Shown in pieces: positions 1-5,742 of a stretch of 8,194 nt of DNA. The position numbers were made by a program, and so were the translations under genes. Every line of letters begins with the position of its first letter. The first letter of the stretch is position 1. The DNA is taken from the NCBI GenBank assembly GCA_019243595.1, contig JAFAUA010000012.1:1-8194 (forward strand). Reading direction: 5' to 3'. The DNA comes from Acidimicrobiia bacterium (GTDB taxonomy: Bacteria > Actinomycetota > Acidimicrobiia > Acidimicrobiales > AC-14). Below the pieces are notes generated by a model. It worked only from the letters and a program-made list of their open reading frames with translations, was not told the DNA's origin and searched no databases.

Positions 1-228
1 TTCAAGATTCATCCGTGGACCTTCGGCCGGGCGCTGGCCTTGGCCCTCGTCGTCTGTGTCGCAGCGCCGCTCGGCGACCTTGCCGAGTCGATGATCAAGC
101 GCGATCTCGGCATCAAGGACATGGGCCGGGTGCTTCCCGGTCACGGCGGGGTGCTCGACCGTGTCGACGGGCTCCTCTTCGTGGCGCCCGCCGCTTACTA
201 CCTGCTCCGCCTCCTCAAGTTCGCATGA
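1..228 (+). CDS. cdsA: Phosphatidate cytidylyltransferase (CDP-diacylglycerol synthase), 3' end only
   Basis: This is the last 75 codons of an integral membrane enzyme that makes CDP-diacylglycerol from phosphatidic acid and CTP, the precursor of the anionic phospholipids. The frame is open from the first base and ends at TGA 226-228. The visible part carries the complete CdsA family signature: SMIKR, four residues, KD, then LPGHGG and a DRVD block (about codons 30-56 of the fragment). The acidic residues of this region are known in the family to bind the catalytic metals. A short hydrophobic stretch (LFVAPAAYYLLRLL) closes the protein, as usual for the last membrane segment. The stop overlaps the dxr start as ATGA, so the two genes are probably translationally coupled. 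Only the N-terminal membrane part is missing, beyond the window edge. Identification is secure from the signature. Confidence 0.95.
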   Translation, partial: FKIHPWTFGRALALALVVCVAAPLGDLAESMIKRDLGIKDMGRVLPGHGGVLDRVDGLLFVAPAAYYLLRLLKFA

Positions 229-1376
229 CGTCTGTGTCGCTGGTCGGCTCCACGGGGTCGATCGGCACGCAGGCAGTCGACGTCATCGAATCCGAACGCG
301 ACCGCTACGGCGTCGTCGCCCTCGGCGCGGCCACGTCGATCGACGTGCTCGGGGTCCAAGCCCACCGGTTGCGCCCCGACGTGGTGGCCATCGCCGACGC
401 CGACCTGGCCCCCAAGCTCGAGGAGCTGGTGCCGCCCGGCACCGAGGTGCTCGGCGGTCCGGCTGCGCTCGCCGACATCTCCCGCGACGCCGATGTCGTG
501 CTGAACGCCGTGGTCGGGTTCGCCGGCCTGCCGGTGACGATGGCCGCCCTGGAGGCCGGCCGCCGCCTGGCGTTGGCCAACAAGCAGTCGCTGATTGCCG
601 CCGGGCCGGTCGTGCAGCAGGCCCGCGCCACGCCCGGCGCCGAGATCGTGCCTGTCGATTCGGAGCACAGCGCCATCCATCAGTGCATCCGCGCCGGGCG
701 GGCGGCCGAGGTGCGCCGCATCGTGCTCACCGCCAGCGGGGGACCGTTCCGCGGACGGCGTGCCAGCGAGCTGGTCGACGTCACCGTCGACGAGGCCCTC
801 GCCCATCCGACCTGGAACATGGGCCCCCAGAACACGATCGACTCCTCGACGCTCCTCAACAAGGGGCTCGAGGTGATCGAGGCCCACGAGCTCTTCGGCG
901 TCGACTACGACGACGTCGACGTGGTCGTGCACCCGCAGTCGATCGTGCACTCGATGGTCGAGTTCACCGACGGGGCGACGATCGCCCAGCTGTCGGACCC
1001 CGACATGCGCCTGCCCATCGGGTACGCACTGGCCTACCCGGAGCGCAACGGCGTTGCCTTCGGGGGCCTCGACTGGTCGGCCGCCCGGCGCCTCGACTTC
1101 GAGGCACCCGACCTCGAGACGTTCCCGTGCCTCGGTCTCGCCTACCAGGCCGGACGATTGGGAGGAACCGCACCGGCCTGGCTGAACGCGGCAAACGAGG
1201 TCGCAGTGGCAGCATTCTTGGAGAGTGTTATCTCCTGGACTGCAATTGCCGACGTGATCCGAGAAGTTTTGGAGGAGCACGACGGAACAACGCCGAACAG
1301 TGTCGACGTTGTGATCGATGCCGACCGGCGGGCTCGTGAACTGGCCCGGCGGGCGGTCGAACGGAGAGCGCGGTAG
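225..1376 (+). CDS. dxr: 1-deoxy-D-xylulose 5-phosphate reductoisomerase
   Basis: This cytosolic enzyme converts 1-deoxy-D-xylulose 5-phosphate to 2-C-methyl-D-erythritol 4-phosphate with NADPH and a divalent metal, the first committed step of the MEP isoprenoid pathway. At 383 aa it has normal length. The NADPH loop GSTGSIG is at residues 8-14. The metal ligands are D145 and E147 (in VDSEHSAIHQ) and E216 (in LLNKGLEVIEAHELF, with N212 and K213). The substrate-loop motifs TASGGPF and HPTWNMGPQNT and the C-terminal LNAANEVAVAAF are also present. The ATG at 225 is chosen because the protein then begins directly at the Rossmann fold; the same frame stays open upstream to a GTG at 15, but that lies inside cdsA. 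No Shine-Dalgarno is visible, which fits coupling to cdsA through the ATGA overlap. Two oddities: the conserved ANKES motif reads ANKQS (Q121), and the last ~60 codons use AT-richer codons than the rest. Confidence 0.97.
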   Translation: MTSVSLVGSTGSIGTQAVDVIESERDRYGVVALGAATSIDVLGVQAHRLRPDVVAIADADLAPKLEELVPPGTEVLGGPAALADISRDADVVLNAVVGFAGLPVTMAALEAGRRLALANKQSLIAAGPVVQQARATPGAEIVPVDSEHSAIHQCIRAGRAAEVRRIVLTASGGPFRGRRASELVDVTVDEALAHPTWNMGPQNTIDSSTLLNKGLEVIEAHELFGVDYDDVDVVVHPQSIVHSMVEFTDGATIAQLSDPDMRLPIGYALAYPERNGVAFGGLDWSAARRLDFEAPDLETFPCLGLAYQAGRLGGTAPAWLNAANEVAVAAFLESVISWTAIADVIREVLEEHDGTTPNSVDVVIDADRRARELARRAVERRAR

Positions 1377-1383
1377 CTAATTC

Positions 1384-2652
1384 ATGACGCAACTGCTGAA
1401 GAGGCGCGAGGACACCGAACCGGTGGCTCCCGTCGAGATCGACAACCGAGACCGCCTGCTGCGCCTCGCCTTCTTCGTTGCCGTCATCCTCGTGTTGTCG
1501 ATCGTCTCCGGCTTCACGCCGTTCCTCGCCATCATCTTCGCCGTGATCGCGATCGTGATGCTTCACGAGTTCGCGCACTTCGTCACTGCCAAGTGGTCGG
1601 GCATGAAGGTGAGCGAGTACTTCTTCGGGTTCGGGCCCCGTCTGTGGTCGATCAGGAAGGGCGAGACCGAGTACGGCATCAAGGCGATCCCCGCCGGCGG
1701 CTACGTCCGCATCCTGGGGATGAACAACCTCGAGCAGGTCGACCCCGCCGACGAGGCGCGCACCTACCGCCAGAAGTCCTACCCCCGGCGGGTACTGGTC
1801 GCCGTCGCTGGGTCGACGATGCACTTCATCATCGCCTTCCTCCTGCTGGTCGTGGTCTGGGCCGCGGTCGGCCAGCCGAAGCCGACCACGACGATCGGCA
1901 CCGTCTTCGGTGCCGGCGCCAAGGGTGGCGAGGCGAGCCCGGCCGAGAAGGCCGACCTTCGAGTCGGCGACCAGATCCTGGCCTACGACGGTCACGTGGT
2001 CCACGACTGGGACAAGCTCTCGCCGTACATCCGCAGCCACGAGAACAAGCCGGTGGAGTTCATCGTCCAGCGCGGCAACCGCCTGTTGAAGCTCACAGCC
2101 GTGCCGAGCAAGATCGTCATCGAAGGCAATGAAGGCGTGGCCGTCGGCATCAGCCCGAAGGTGGTGCCCGACAAAGTCGGGCTCCCAATCGCCGTCTGGC
2201 GGGCCGGCCGCGATCTCGGCCACTACACGTGGGGCACCTTCGGCGCCTTCGGTTCGATCTTCGCCCCCAGCCACCTGAAGGACTACACCGAGCAGCTCTC
2301 CGGGCATGGCACCGTGTCGGGCAAGGAGGCGCAGCGGCCGGTGTCGGTCGTCGGCTTCGTGCGGGTCGCCGGACAGGCGGCGCAGCAGGGTTGGCTCGAC
2401 GTCCTCACGCTGTTGGTGCTCATCAACATCTTCATCGGGATCCTCAACATGATCCCGTTGCTCCCGTTCGACGGCGGCCACGTTGCGATCGCCACCTACG
2501 AGCGCATCCGCTCCCGCAAGGGCAAGCGGTACCAGGCCGACGTGTCGAAGCTGCTGCCGCTCACGGCCGCGGTCGTCTCTGTGGTGCTGCTCTTTGGCGT
2601 GATGACCGTCTACCTCGACATCGTCCGGCCCATCGCCAATCCCTTCAAATAG
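1384..2652 (+). CDS. rseP: Site-2 intramembrane zinc metalloprotease (M50, RseP/Rip1 family)
   Basis: This is a membrane protease of the site-2 family. Relatives such as E. coli RseP and mycobacterial Rip1 cut membrane-anchored anti-sigma factors and remnant signal peptides inside the membrane. The 422 aa show an N-terminal cytoplasmic stretch (1-25), hydrophobic segments at about 26-66, the zinc motif HEFAH at 61-65, the IPAGGYVRI beta-loop motif after it, a further membrane segment near 143-162, one PDZ domain at about 170-240 with the typical LRVGDQIL, then a segment containing NMIPLLPFDGGH (355-366), whose D363 is the third zinc ligand, and a final hydrophobic helix at about 393-412. All zinc ligands are present. 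HEFAH has Ala where most relatives have Gly. It lies 7 nt after dxr and no good Shine-Dalgarno is visible, so coupled translation is likely. Its position between dxr and ispG is the usual actinobacterial one. The substrate cannot be told from sequence. Confidence 0.95.
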   Translation: MTQLLKRREDTEPVAPVEIDNRDRLLRLAFFVAVILVLSIVSGFTPFLAIIFAVIAIVMLHEFAHFVTAKWSGMKVSEYFFGFGPRLWSIRKGETEYGIKAIPAGGYVRILGMNNLEQVDPADEARTYRQKSYPRRVLVAVAGSTMHFIIAFLLLVVVWAAVGQPKPTTTIGTVFGAGAKGGEASPAEKADLRVGDQILAYDGHVVHDWDKLSPYIRSHENKPVEFIVQRGNRLLKLTAVPSKIVIEGNEGVAVGISPKVVPDKVGLPIAVWRAGRDLGHYTWGTFGAFGSIFAPSHLKDYTEQLSGHGTVSGKEAQRPVSVVGFVRVAGQAAQQGWLDVLTLLVLINIFIGILNMIPLLPFDGGHVAIATYERIRSRKGKRYQADVSKLLPLTAAVVSVVLLFGVMTVYLDIVRPIANPFK

Positions 2653-2663
2653 CCGACCGGTCC

Positions 2664-2669
2664 TAGCCT
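2664..2669 (+). promoter_or_regulatory. Possible TANNNT -10 element of a leaderless ispG promoter
   Basis: TAGCCT lies seven bases before the GTG start of ispG. In actinobacteria, a TANNNT hexamer about seven bases from the start site is the typical -10 element, so a transcript from here would begin at or next to the start codon, giving a leaderless mRNA. The purine-rich GGGGAG between the two is only one base from GTG, too close to act as an ordinary Shine-Dalgarno. No clear -35 hexamer is visible, and a six-base motif of this degeneracy can occur by chance. Confidence 0.4.
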
Positions 2670-2676
2670 GGGGAGC

Positions 2677-3885
2677 GTGAGCTTTCCCCGCCGCCAGACA
2701 CGCCAGATCCACGTCGGCGACGTCCCCGTCGGCGGCGGCGCGCCGATCACGGTGCAGTCGATGACGGTCACCAAGACGGCCGATGTCGACGCGACGCTCG
2801 CCCAGATCTACGAGCTCGCCGGTGCGGGCGCCGACATCGTGCGCTGCACGTGCAACGAGGAAGAGGCGGCCGAGGGACTGGCCCGCATCGTGCCCCGCTC
2901 GCCGGTGCCGATCGTCGCTGACATCCACTTCCAGCACAAGCTCGCCCTGGCCGCGCTGGAAGCGGGCGTGCAGTGTCTGCGCCTCAACCCCGGCAACATC
3001 CGCAAGCCCGAGCACATCAAACTCGTCGCCGAGGAGGCCAAGGCGCGCAAGGTGCCGATCCGCATCGGCGTCAACGCCGGCTCCCTCGATCCCGAGCTCT
3101 ACAAGAAGTACGACGGGGCCACGCCCGAGGCGCTCGTCGAGTCGGCCCAACGCGAGCTCGCCTACTTCGCCGAGGTCGGCTTCGACGACGTCAAGATCTC
3201 GGTGAAAGCCTCGAACGTGCCGTTGATGGTCGAGGCCTACCGCCAGCTGGCCGACACCGTCGACTACCCGTTGCATCTCGGTGTCACCGAGGCGGGCCCG
3301 CCGCCACAGGGCCTCATCAAGGCCACCGCCGGCATCGCGACGCTGCTCTCCGAGGGAATCGGAGACACCATCCGCTACTCGCTCACCGCCGATCCCGTCG
3401 AGGAAGCACGGGCCGGCCGGCAGCTGCTCGAGGCGCTCGGGCTTCGCGAGCGCAAGGGTCTCGATCTCATCGCCTGCCCGTCGTGCGGGCGAGCGGAGGT
3501 CGACGTCATCAAGGTCGCCCAGGAGGCGCAGGCCGCCCTCGGCGAGCGCAACCTGCCGATCCAGGTGGCGGTGATGGGCTGCGTCGTCAACGGGCCCGGG
3601 GAGGCGCGCGGCGCCGACCTCGGCATCGCCGCCGGTCGCCAGCGTGGCCACCTCTTCGTGCGCGGCGAGGTGGTGCGCGTCGTTCCCGAAAGCGAGATGG
3701 TCGCCGCCCTGCTGGAGGAGGCCGAGCGCCTCGTGGCCGAGGGTGTCGAGGCCCGACTGGCGGCCGCCGACCCGACCGCCGCCGCCGAGGCTGAGAAGGA
3801 CCGCCAGGAGCTCCTCGCCGTGCAGGGCGAAGATCCCAATGCCGTCGAGCAGAAGGTCGACCTCATCCACAAAGATCTCTCCTAG
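2677..3885 (+). CDS. ispG: (E)-4-hydroxy-3-methylbut-2-enyl-diphosphate synthase
   Basis: IspG (GcpE) reductively opens 2-C-methyl-D-erythritol 2,4-cyclodiphosphate to HMBPP, the penultimate step of the MEP pathway, using a [4Fe-4S] cluster and flavodoxin- or ferredoxin-type electron donors. The 402 aa begin with the conserved RRQTRQIHVGDVPVGGGAP-type opening followed by the VQSMT motif, then a TIM barrel with ADIHF, RLNPGNI and KASNV motifs. The cluster ligands are C267 and C270 (CPSCGR), C302 (VMGCVVNGPGE) and E309; their spacing (3, 32, 7) equals that of E. coli C270/C273/C305/E312. GTG 2677 is the start because the family N-terminus begins right after it. Relative to E. coli IspG the C-terminus is about 33 residues longer, ending in a charged Ala/Glu/Asp/Lys-rich tail (about 362-402). 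The stop overlaps the next gene by one base. With dxr it places two MEP enzymes in one cluster. Confidence 0.97.
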   Translation: MSFPRRQTRQIHVGDVPVGGGAPITVQSMTVTKTADVDATLAQIYELAGAGADIVRCTCNEEEAAEGLARIVPRSPVPIVADIHFQHKLALAALEAGVQCLRLNPGNIRKPEHIKLVAEEAKARKVPIRIGVNAGSLDPELYKKYDGATPEALVESAQRELAYFAEVGFDDVKISVKASNVPLMVEAYRQLADTVDYPLHLGVTEAGPPPQGLIKATAGIATLLSEGIGDTIRYSLTADPVEEARAGRQLLEALGLRERKGLDLIACPSCGRAEVDVIKVAQEAQAALGERNLPIQVAVMGCVVNGPGEARGADLGIAAGRQRGHLFVRGEVVRVVPESEMVAALLEEAERLVAEGVEARLAAADPTAAAEAEKDRQELLAVQGEDPNAVEQKVDLIHKDLS

Positions 3886-5108
3886 TGGAAGTGGAGATCC
3901 GGGAGGTCACCGCCGAGGAGTGGCCCGAGTACGTGCGGGCCGAGCACATCCCGTTCGGCATCCAGCTCGGCGACGCCGAGATGAAGTACCAGTCGCAGCG
4001 CTACGGCGCGTGGAACGCCCTGGCCGCCTTCGAGGAGGGCCGCATCGTCGCCACCGCCGGTGATTGGGACATGCGGCTGACCGTGCCCGGGGGCTCCGAC
4101 GTGCACGCCCCCGGCGTGACCGCGGTCGGGGTGCTGCCGACCCATCGCCGTCAGGGACTGCTGACCGCGCTCATGCGCCGACAGCTCGACGACTTCCGAG
4201 GCCGCGGCGAGGCGGTCGCCACCCTGCTGGCGGCCGAAAGCGTGATCTACGGGCGCTTCGGCTACGGGTGGGCGACGACGAGCATGGCCGCCGAGCTCGA
4301 TCGCGTGCACGGTGCGTTCCGCGACGACGTCGCGCCAACCGGCGAGCTGCAGCTGCTCGACAAGACGGAGGCGACCAAGGTCCTGCCCGACGTGTTCGAG
4401 CAGGCGCGCCGGCGCCAGCCCGGCGAGGTGAGCCGACCCGAGGGGTGGTGGGAGCAGCACCTGCGTGACCCGGAATGGGCGAGGGACGGCGCCAGCGAGC
4501 TCTTCCACGTCGTCTGCCGCATGGGCGACGAGGCTGGCTTCGTCGACTACCGGCTCAAGGAGAACTGGGACGACAACATCCCCCAGTACACGCTCCGCGT
4601 CGACCAGCTCATCGCCTCCAGCGCCCCGGTGCGTGCGGCGCTCTGGCAGTACTGCCTCGACGTCGACCTGGTGGCGCACATCAGGTTCGAGAACCTCCCG
4701 GTCCAAGAGCCGATGCGCTGGACGCTGCGCGACCCGCGGCGGCTGCGCGCCACGACACTGGCCGATTGGCTCTGGGTCCGCCTGGTCGACGTGCCGCGGG
4801 CCCTCGAGGCCCGCCGCTACCGGGCGGCCGACCGGCTGGTTCTGGACGTGGTCGACGCCTTCCTGCCCGAGAACGAGGCTTGCTACGAACTCGATGCCGG
4901 CCCGGACGGAGCCCGGTGCCGGAAGACGAACGCCGCCCCTGACCTGCGCCTTTCCGTGGCCGAGCTCGGCTCGGCGTACCTCGGCGGGGTCCCGATGACC
5001 TCGCTCGCGGCGGCCGGGCGGGTCGAGGAGCTCACGGCCGGCGCGCTGGCCAAGGCCGACCTCGTGTTCGGCGCCGACGTCCCCCCGTGGTGTTCCACCG
5101 ACTTCTAA
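3885..5108 (+). CDS. Eis-like GNAT family N-acetyltransferase
   Basis: This 407-aa protein has the layout of the Eis family: an N-terminal GNAT domain (about 1-150), a second degenerate GNAT-like domain (about 150-290) and a C-terminal sterol-carrier-like domain (about 290-407). The acetyl-CoA site is clear in TAVGVLPTHRRQGLLTALM (79-97), with the RRxG pyrophosphate loop at 88-91. IYGRFGYG (121-128) contains Y122, matching the general-acid tyrosine of Eis. The protein ends in PPWCSTDF; in Eis the C-terminal carboxylate reaches the active site, and an aromatic last residue is typical. Eis enzymes acetylate amines, including aminoglycosides and protein lysines, but the substrate here is unknown and resistance should not be assumed. 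The GTG start shares one base with the ispG stop (TAGTG) and has no visible Shine-Dalgarno, implying termination-reinitiation. A GNAT gene after ispG is also known in mycobacteria. Confidence 0.88.
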   Translation: MEVEIREVTAEEWPEYVRAEHIPFGIQLGDAEMKYQSQRYGAWNALAAFEEGRIVATAGDWDMRLTVPGGSDVHAPGVTAVGVLPTHRRQGLLTALMRRQLDDFRGRGEAVATLLAAESVIYGRFGYGWATTSMAAELDRVHGAFRDDVAPTGELQLLDKTEATKVLPDVFEQARRRQPGEVSRPEGWWEQHLRDPEWARDGASELFHVVCRMGDEAGFVDYRLKENWDDNIPQYTLRVDQLIASSAPVRAALWQYCLDVDLVAHIRFENLPVQEPMRWTLRDPRRLRATTLADWLWVRLVDVPRALEARRYRAADRLVLDVVDAFLPENEACYELDAGPDGARCRKTNAAPDLRLSVAELGSAYLGGVPMTSLAAAGRVEELTAGALAKADLVFGADVPPWCSTDF

Positions 5109-5146
5109 CGGCCCCGACCGGCCCCCGAGAGGGTTGCCGCTCCGCG

Positions 5147-5152
5147 TATACT
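5147..5152 (+). promoter_or_regulatory. Probable -10 element of the rimP-nusA-ylxR-infB promoter
   Basis: TATACT matches the housekeeping -10 consensus TATAAT in five of six bases and sits in the 127-nt gap between the GNAT gene and rimP, one of the few AT-rich hexamers in the area. It would start transcription near 5159, leaving a leader of roughly 77 nt that contains the terminator-like hairpin. A TTG lies only seven bases upstream of it, too close to be a -35; no good -35 hexamer is seen at 16-18 bases, which is common in actinobacterial promoters. Confidence 0.6.
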
Positions 5153-5189
5153 CGTCGAGCAGTCGTTCGTCGTATGCGCGGGTGGATGG

Positions 5190-5218
5190 GCGTGGGCTTT
5201 TGGCCCACGCTTTTGTTT
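5190..5218 (+). terminator. Intrinsic terminator/attenuator in the rimP leader
   Basis: A perfect 8-bp stem, GCGTGGGC (5190-5197) with GCCCACGC (5203-5210), encloses a five-base loop TTTTG and is followed at once by TTTTGTTT (5211-5218). This is a textbook intrinsic terminator. It lies downstream of the putative promoter and only 18 bases before the rimP start, so it probably acts as an attenuator for the operon, and may also end read-through from the GNAT gene. NusA stimulates such terminators, and autoregulation of the nusA operon by NusA-dependent termination in its leader has been reported in Bacillus subtilis; the same logic is inferred here. Confidence 0.85.
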
Positions 5219-5222
5219 GCTG

Positions 5223-5229
5223 AAAGGAG
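5223..5229 (+). promoter_or_regulatory. Shine-Dalgarno sequence deciding the rimP start
   Basis: AAAGGAG ends six bases before GTG 5236. It is the strongest, best-spaced ribosome binding site in the window, and it selects GTG 5236 over the in-frame GTG at 5245. It lies directly after the T-tract of the attenuator, so only read-through transcripts carry it. Confidence 0.85.
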
Positions 5230-5235
5230 AGAGAG

Positions 5236-5742
5236 GTGGCCGAAGTGAGTGTCACGCAACGTGTGCACGAACTGGTCGAGCCCCTCCTCGCCGCCCACGA
5301 TGTCGAGGTGGTCGATGTCGAGCAACTGGGCGCGACGCTCCGGGTCACTGTCGATCGCCCCGGCGGCATCGATCTCGACGCGGTCAGCGACGCCACCCTG
5401 ATCGTGTCCGACGCACTCGACCGCAACGATCCCATTCCCGGCCGCTACACCCTCGAGGTCTCAAGCCCCGGGCTCGAACGGCCGCTGCGGACCCCGGCCC
5501 ACTTCCAGCGCTTCGTCGGTTCCGACGTCGCCGTGAAGACCAAGGCCGACGTCGAGGGCGACCGGCGCGTCGAGGGCACCCTCGAGTCGGCCGACGACGA
5601 CAGCTTCGTCGTCGCCGGGCGCCGCCTCTCCTACGGCGACGTCGAGAAGGCCCGCACCGTGTTCGTGTGGGAGCCGGCCGAGCGCGGCAAAGCCAAGGAC
5701 AAGACGAAGGGCAAGACCAAGTCGAAGGCAGGAGCCCGCTGA
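5236..5742 (+). CDS. rimP: Ribosome maturation factor RimP
   Basis: RimP binds the free 30S subunit and helps its maturation, in particular assembly around the S12 region. The 168 aa have the N-terminal RimP domain (about 1-85), with QRVHELVEPLL near the start, and the family hallmark YTLEVSSPGLERPL at 71-84, then the smaller SH3-like C-terminal domain (about 90-147) with VEGTLESADDDSFVV. The last 20 residues or so are Lys-rich (GKAKDKTKGKTKSKAGAR), a basic tail probably contacting rRNA, which short RimP homologues lack. The GTG start is fixed by a strong Shine-Dalgarno. It is the first gene of the rimP-nusA-ylxR-infB operon, standing behind a promoter and attenuator, and its TGA overlaps the nusA ATG by one base. 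Identification is firm from motif and position. Confidence 0.96.
   Translation: MAEVSVTQRVHELVEPLLAAHDVEVVDVEQLGATLRVTVDRPGGIDLDAVSDATLIVSDALDRNDPIPGRYTLEVSSPGLERPLRTPAHFQRFVGSDVAVKTKADVEGDRRVEGTLESADDDSFVVAGRRLSYGDVEKARTVFVWEPAERGKAKDKTKGKTKSKAGAR

Noticed and set aside
15..224. Upstream extension of the dxr frame from GTG 15
   Set aside because: It lies inside cdsA in another frame, encodes Arg/Ala-rich shadow sequence, and DXR homologues start at the Rossmann fold reached by ATG 225.
1228..3870. 880-codon open frame on the minus strand opposite rseP and ispG
   Set aside because: High-GC coding DNA often leaves the antisense frame open. The translation is an Asp/Gly/Arg/His-rich composition with no recognisable domain, and the + strand here holds two certain genes.
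5109..5135. GC-rich segment after the GNAT stop as a terminator
   Set aside because: There are GGCC repeats but no extended stem and no T-tract; the first real terminator hairpin is at 5190-5218.
3882..5435. 517-codon minus-strand open frame opposite the GNAT gene and the rimP start
   Set aside because: It is a shadow frame with no family motif, and it would run through the rimP promoter and attenuator region.
5217..5741. Upstream extension of the nusA frame across rimP
   Set aside because: rimP is certain in this interval, and NusA homology begins at ATG 5742 with a properly spaced AGGAG.
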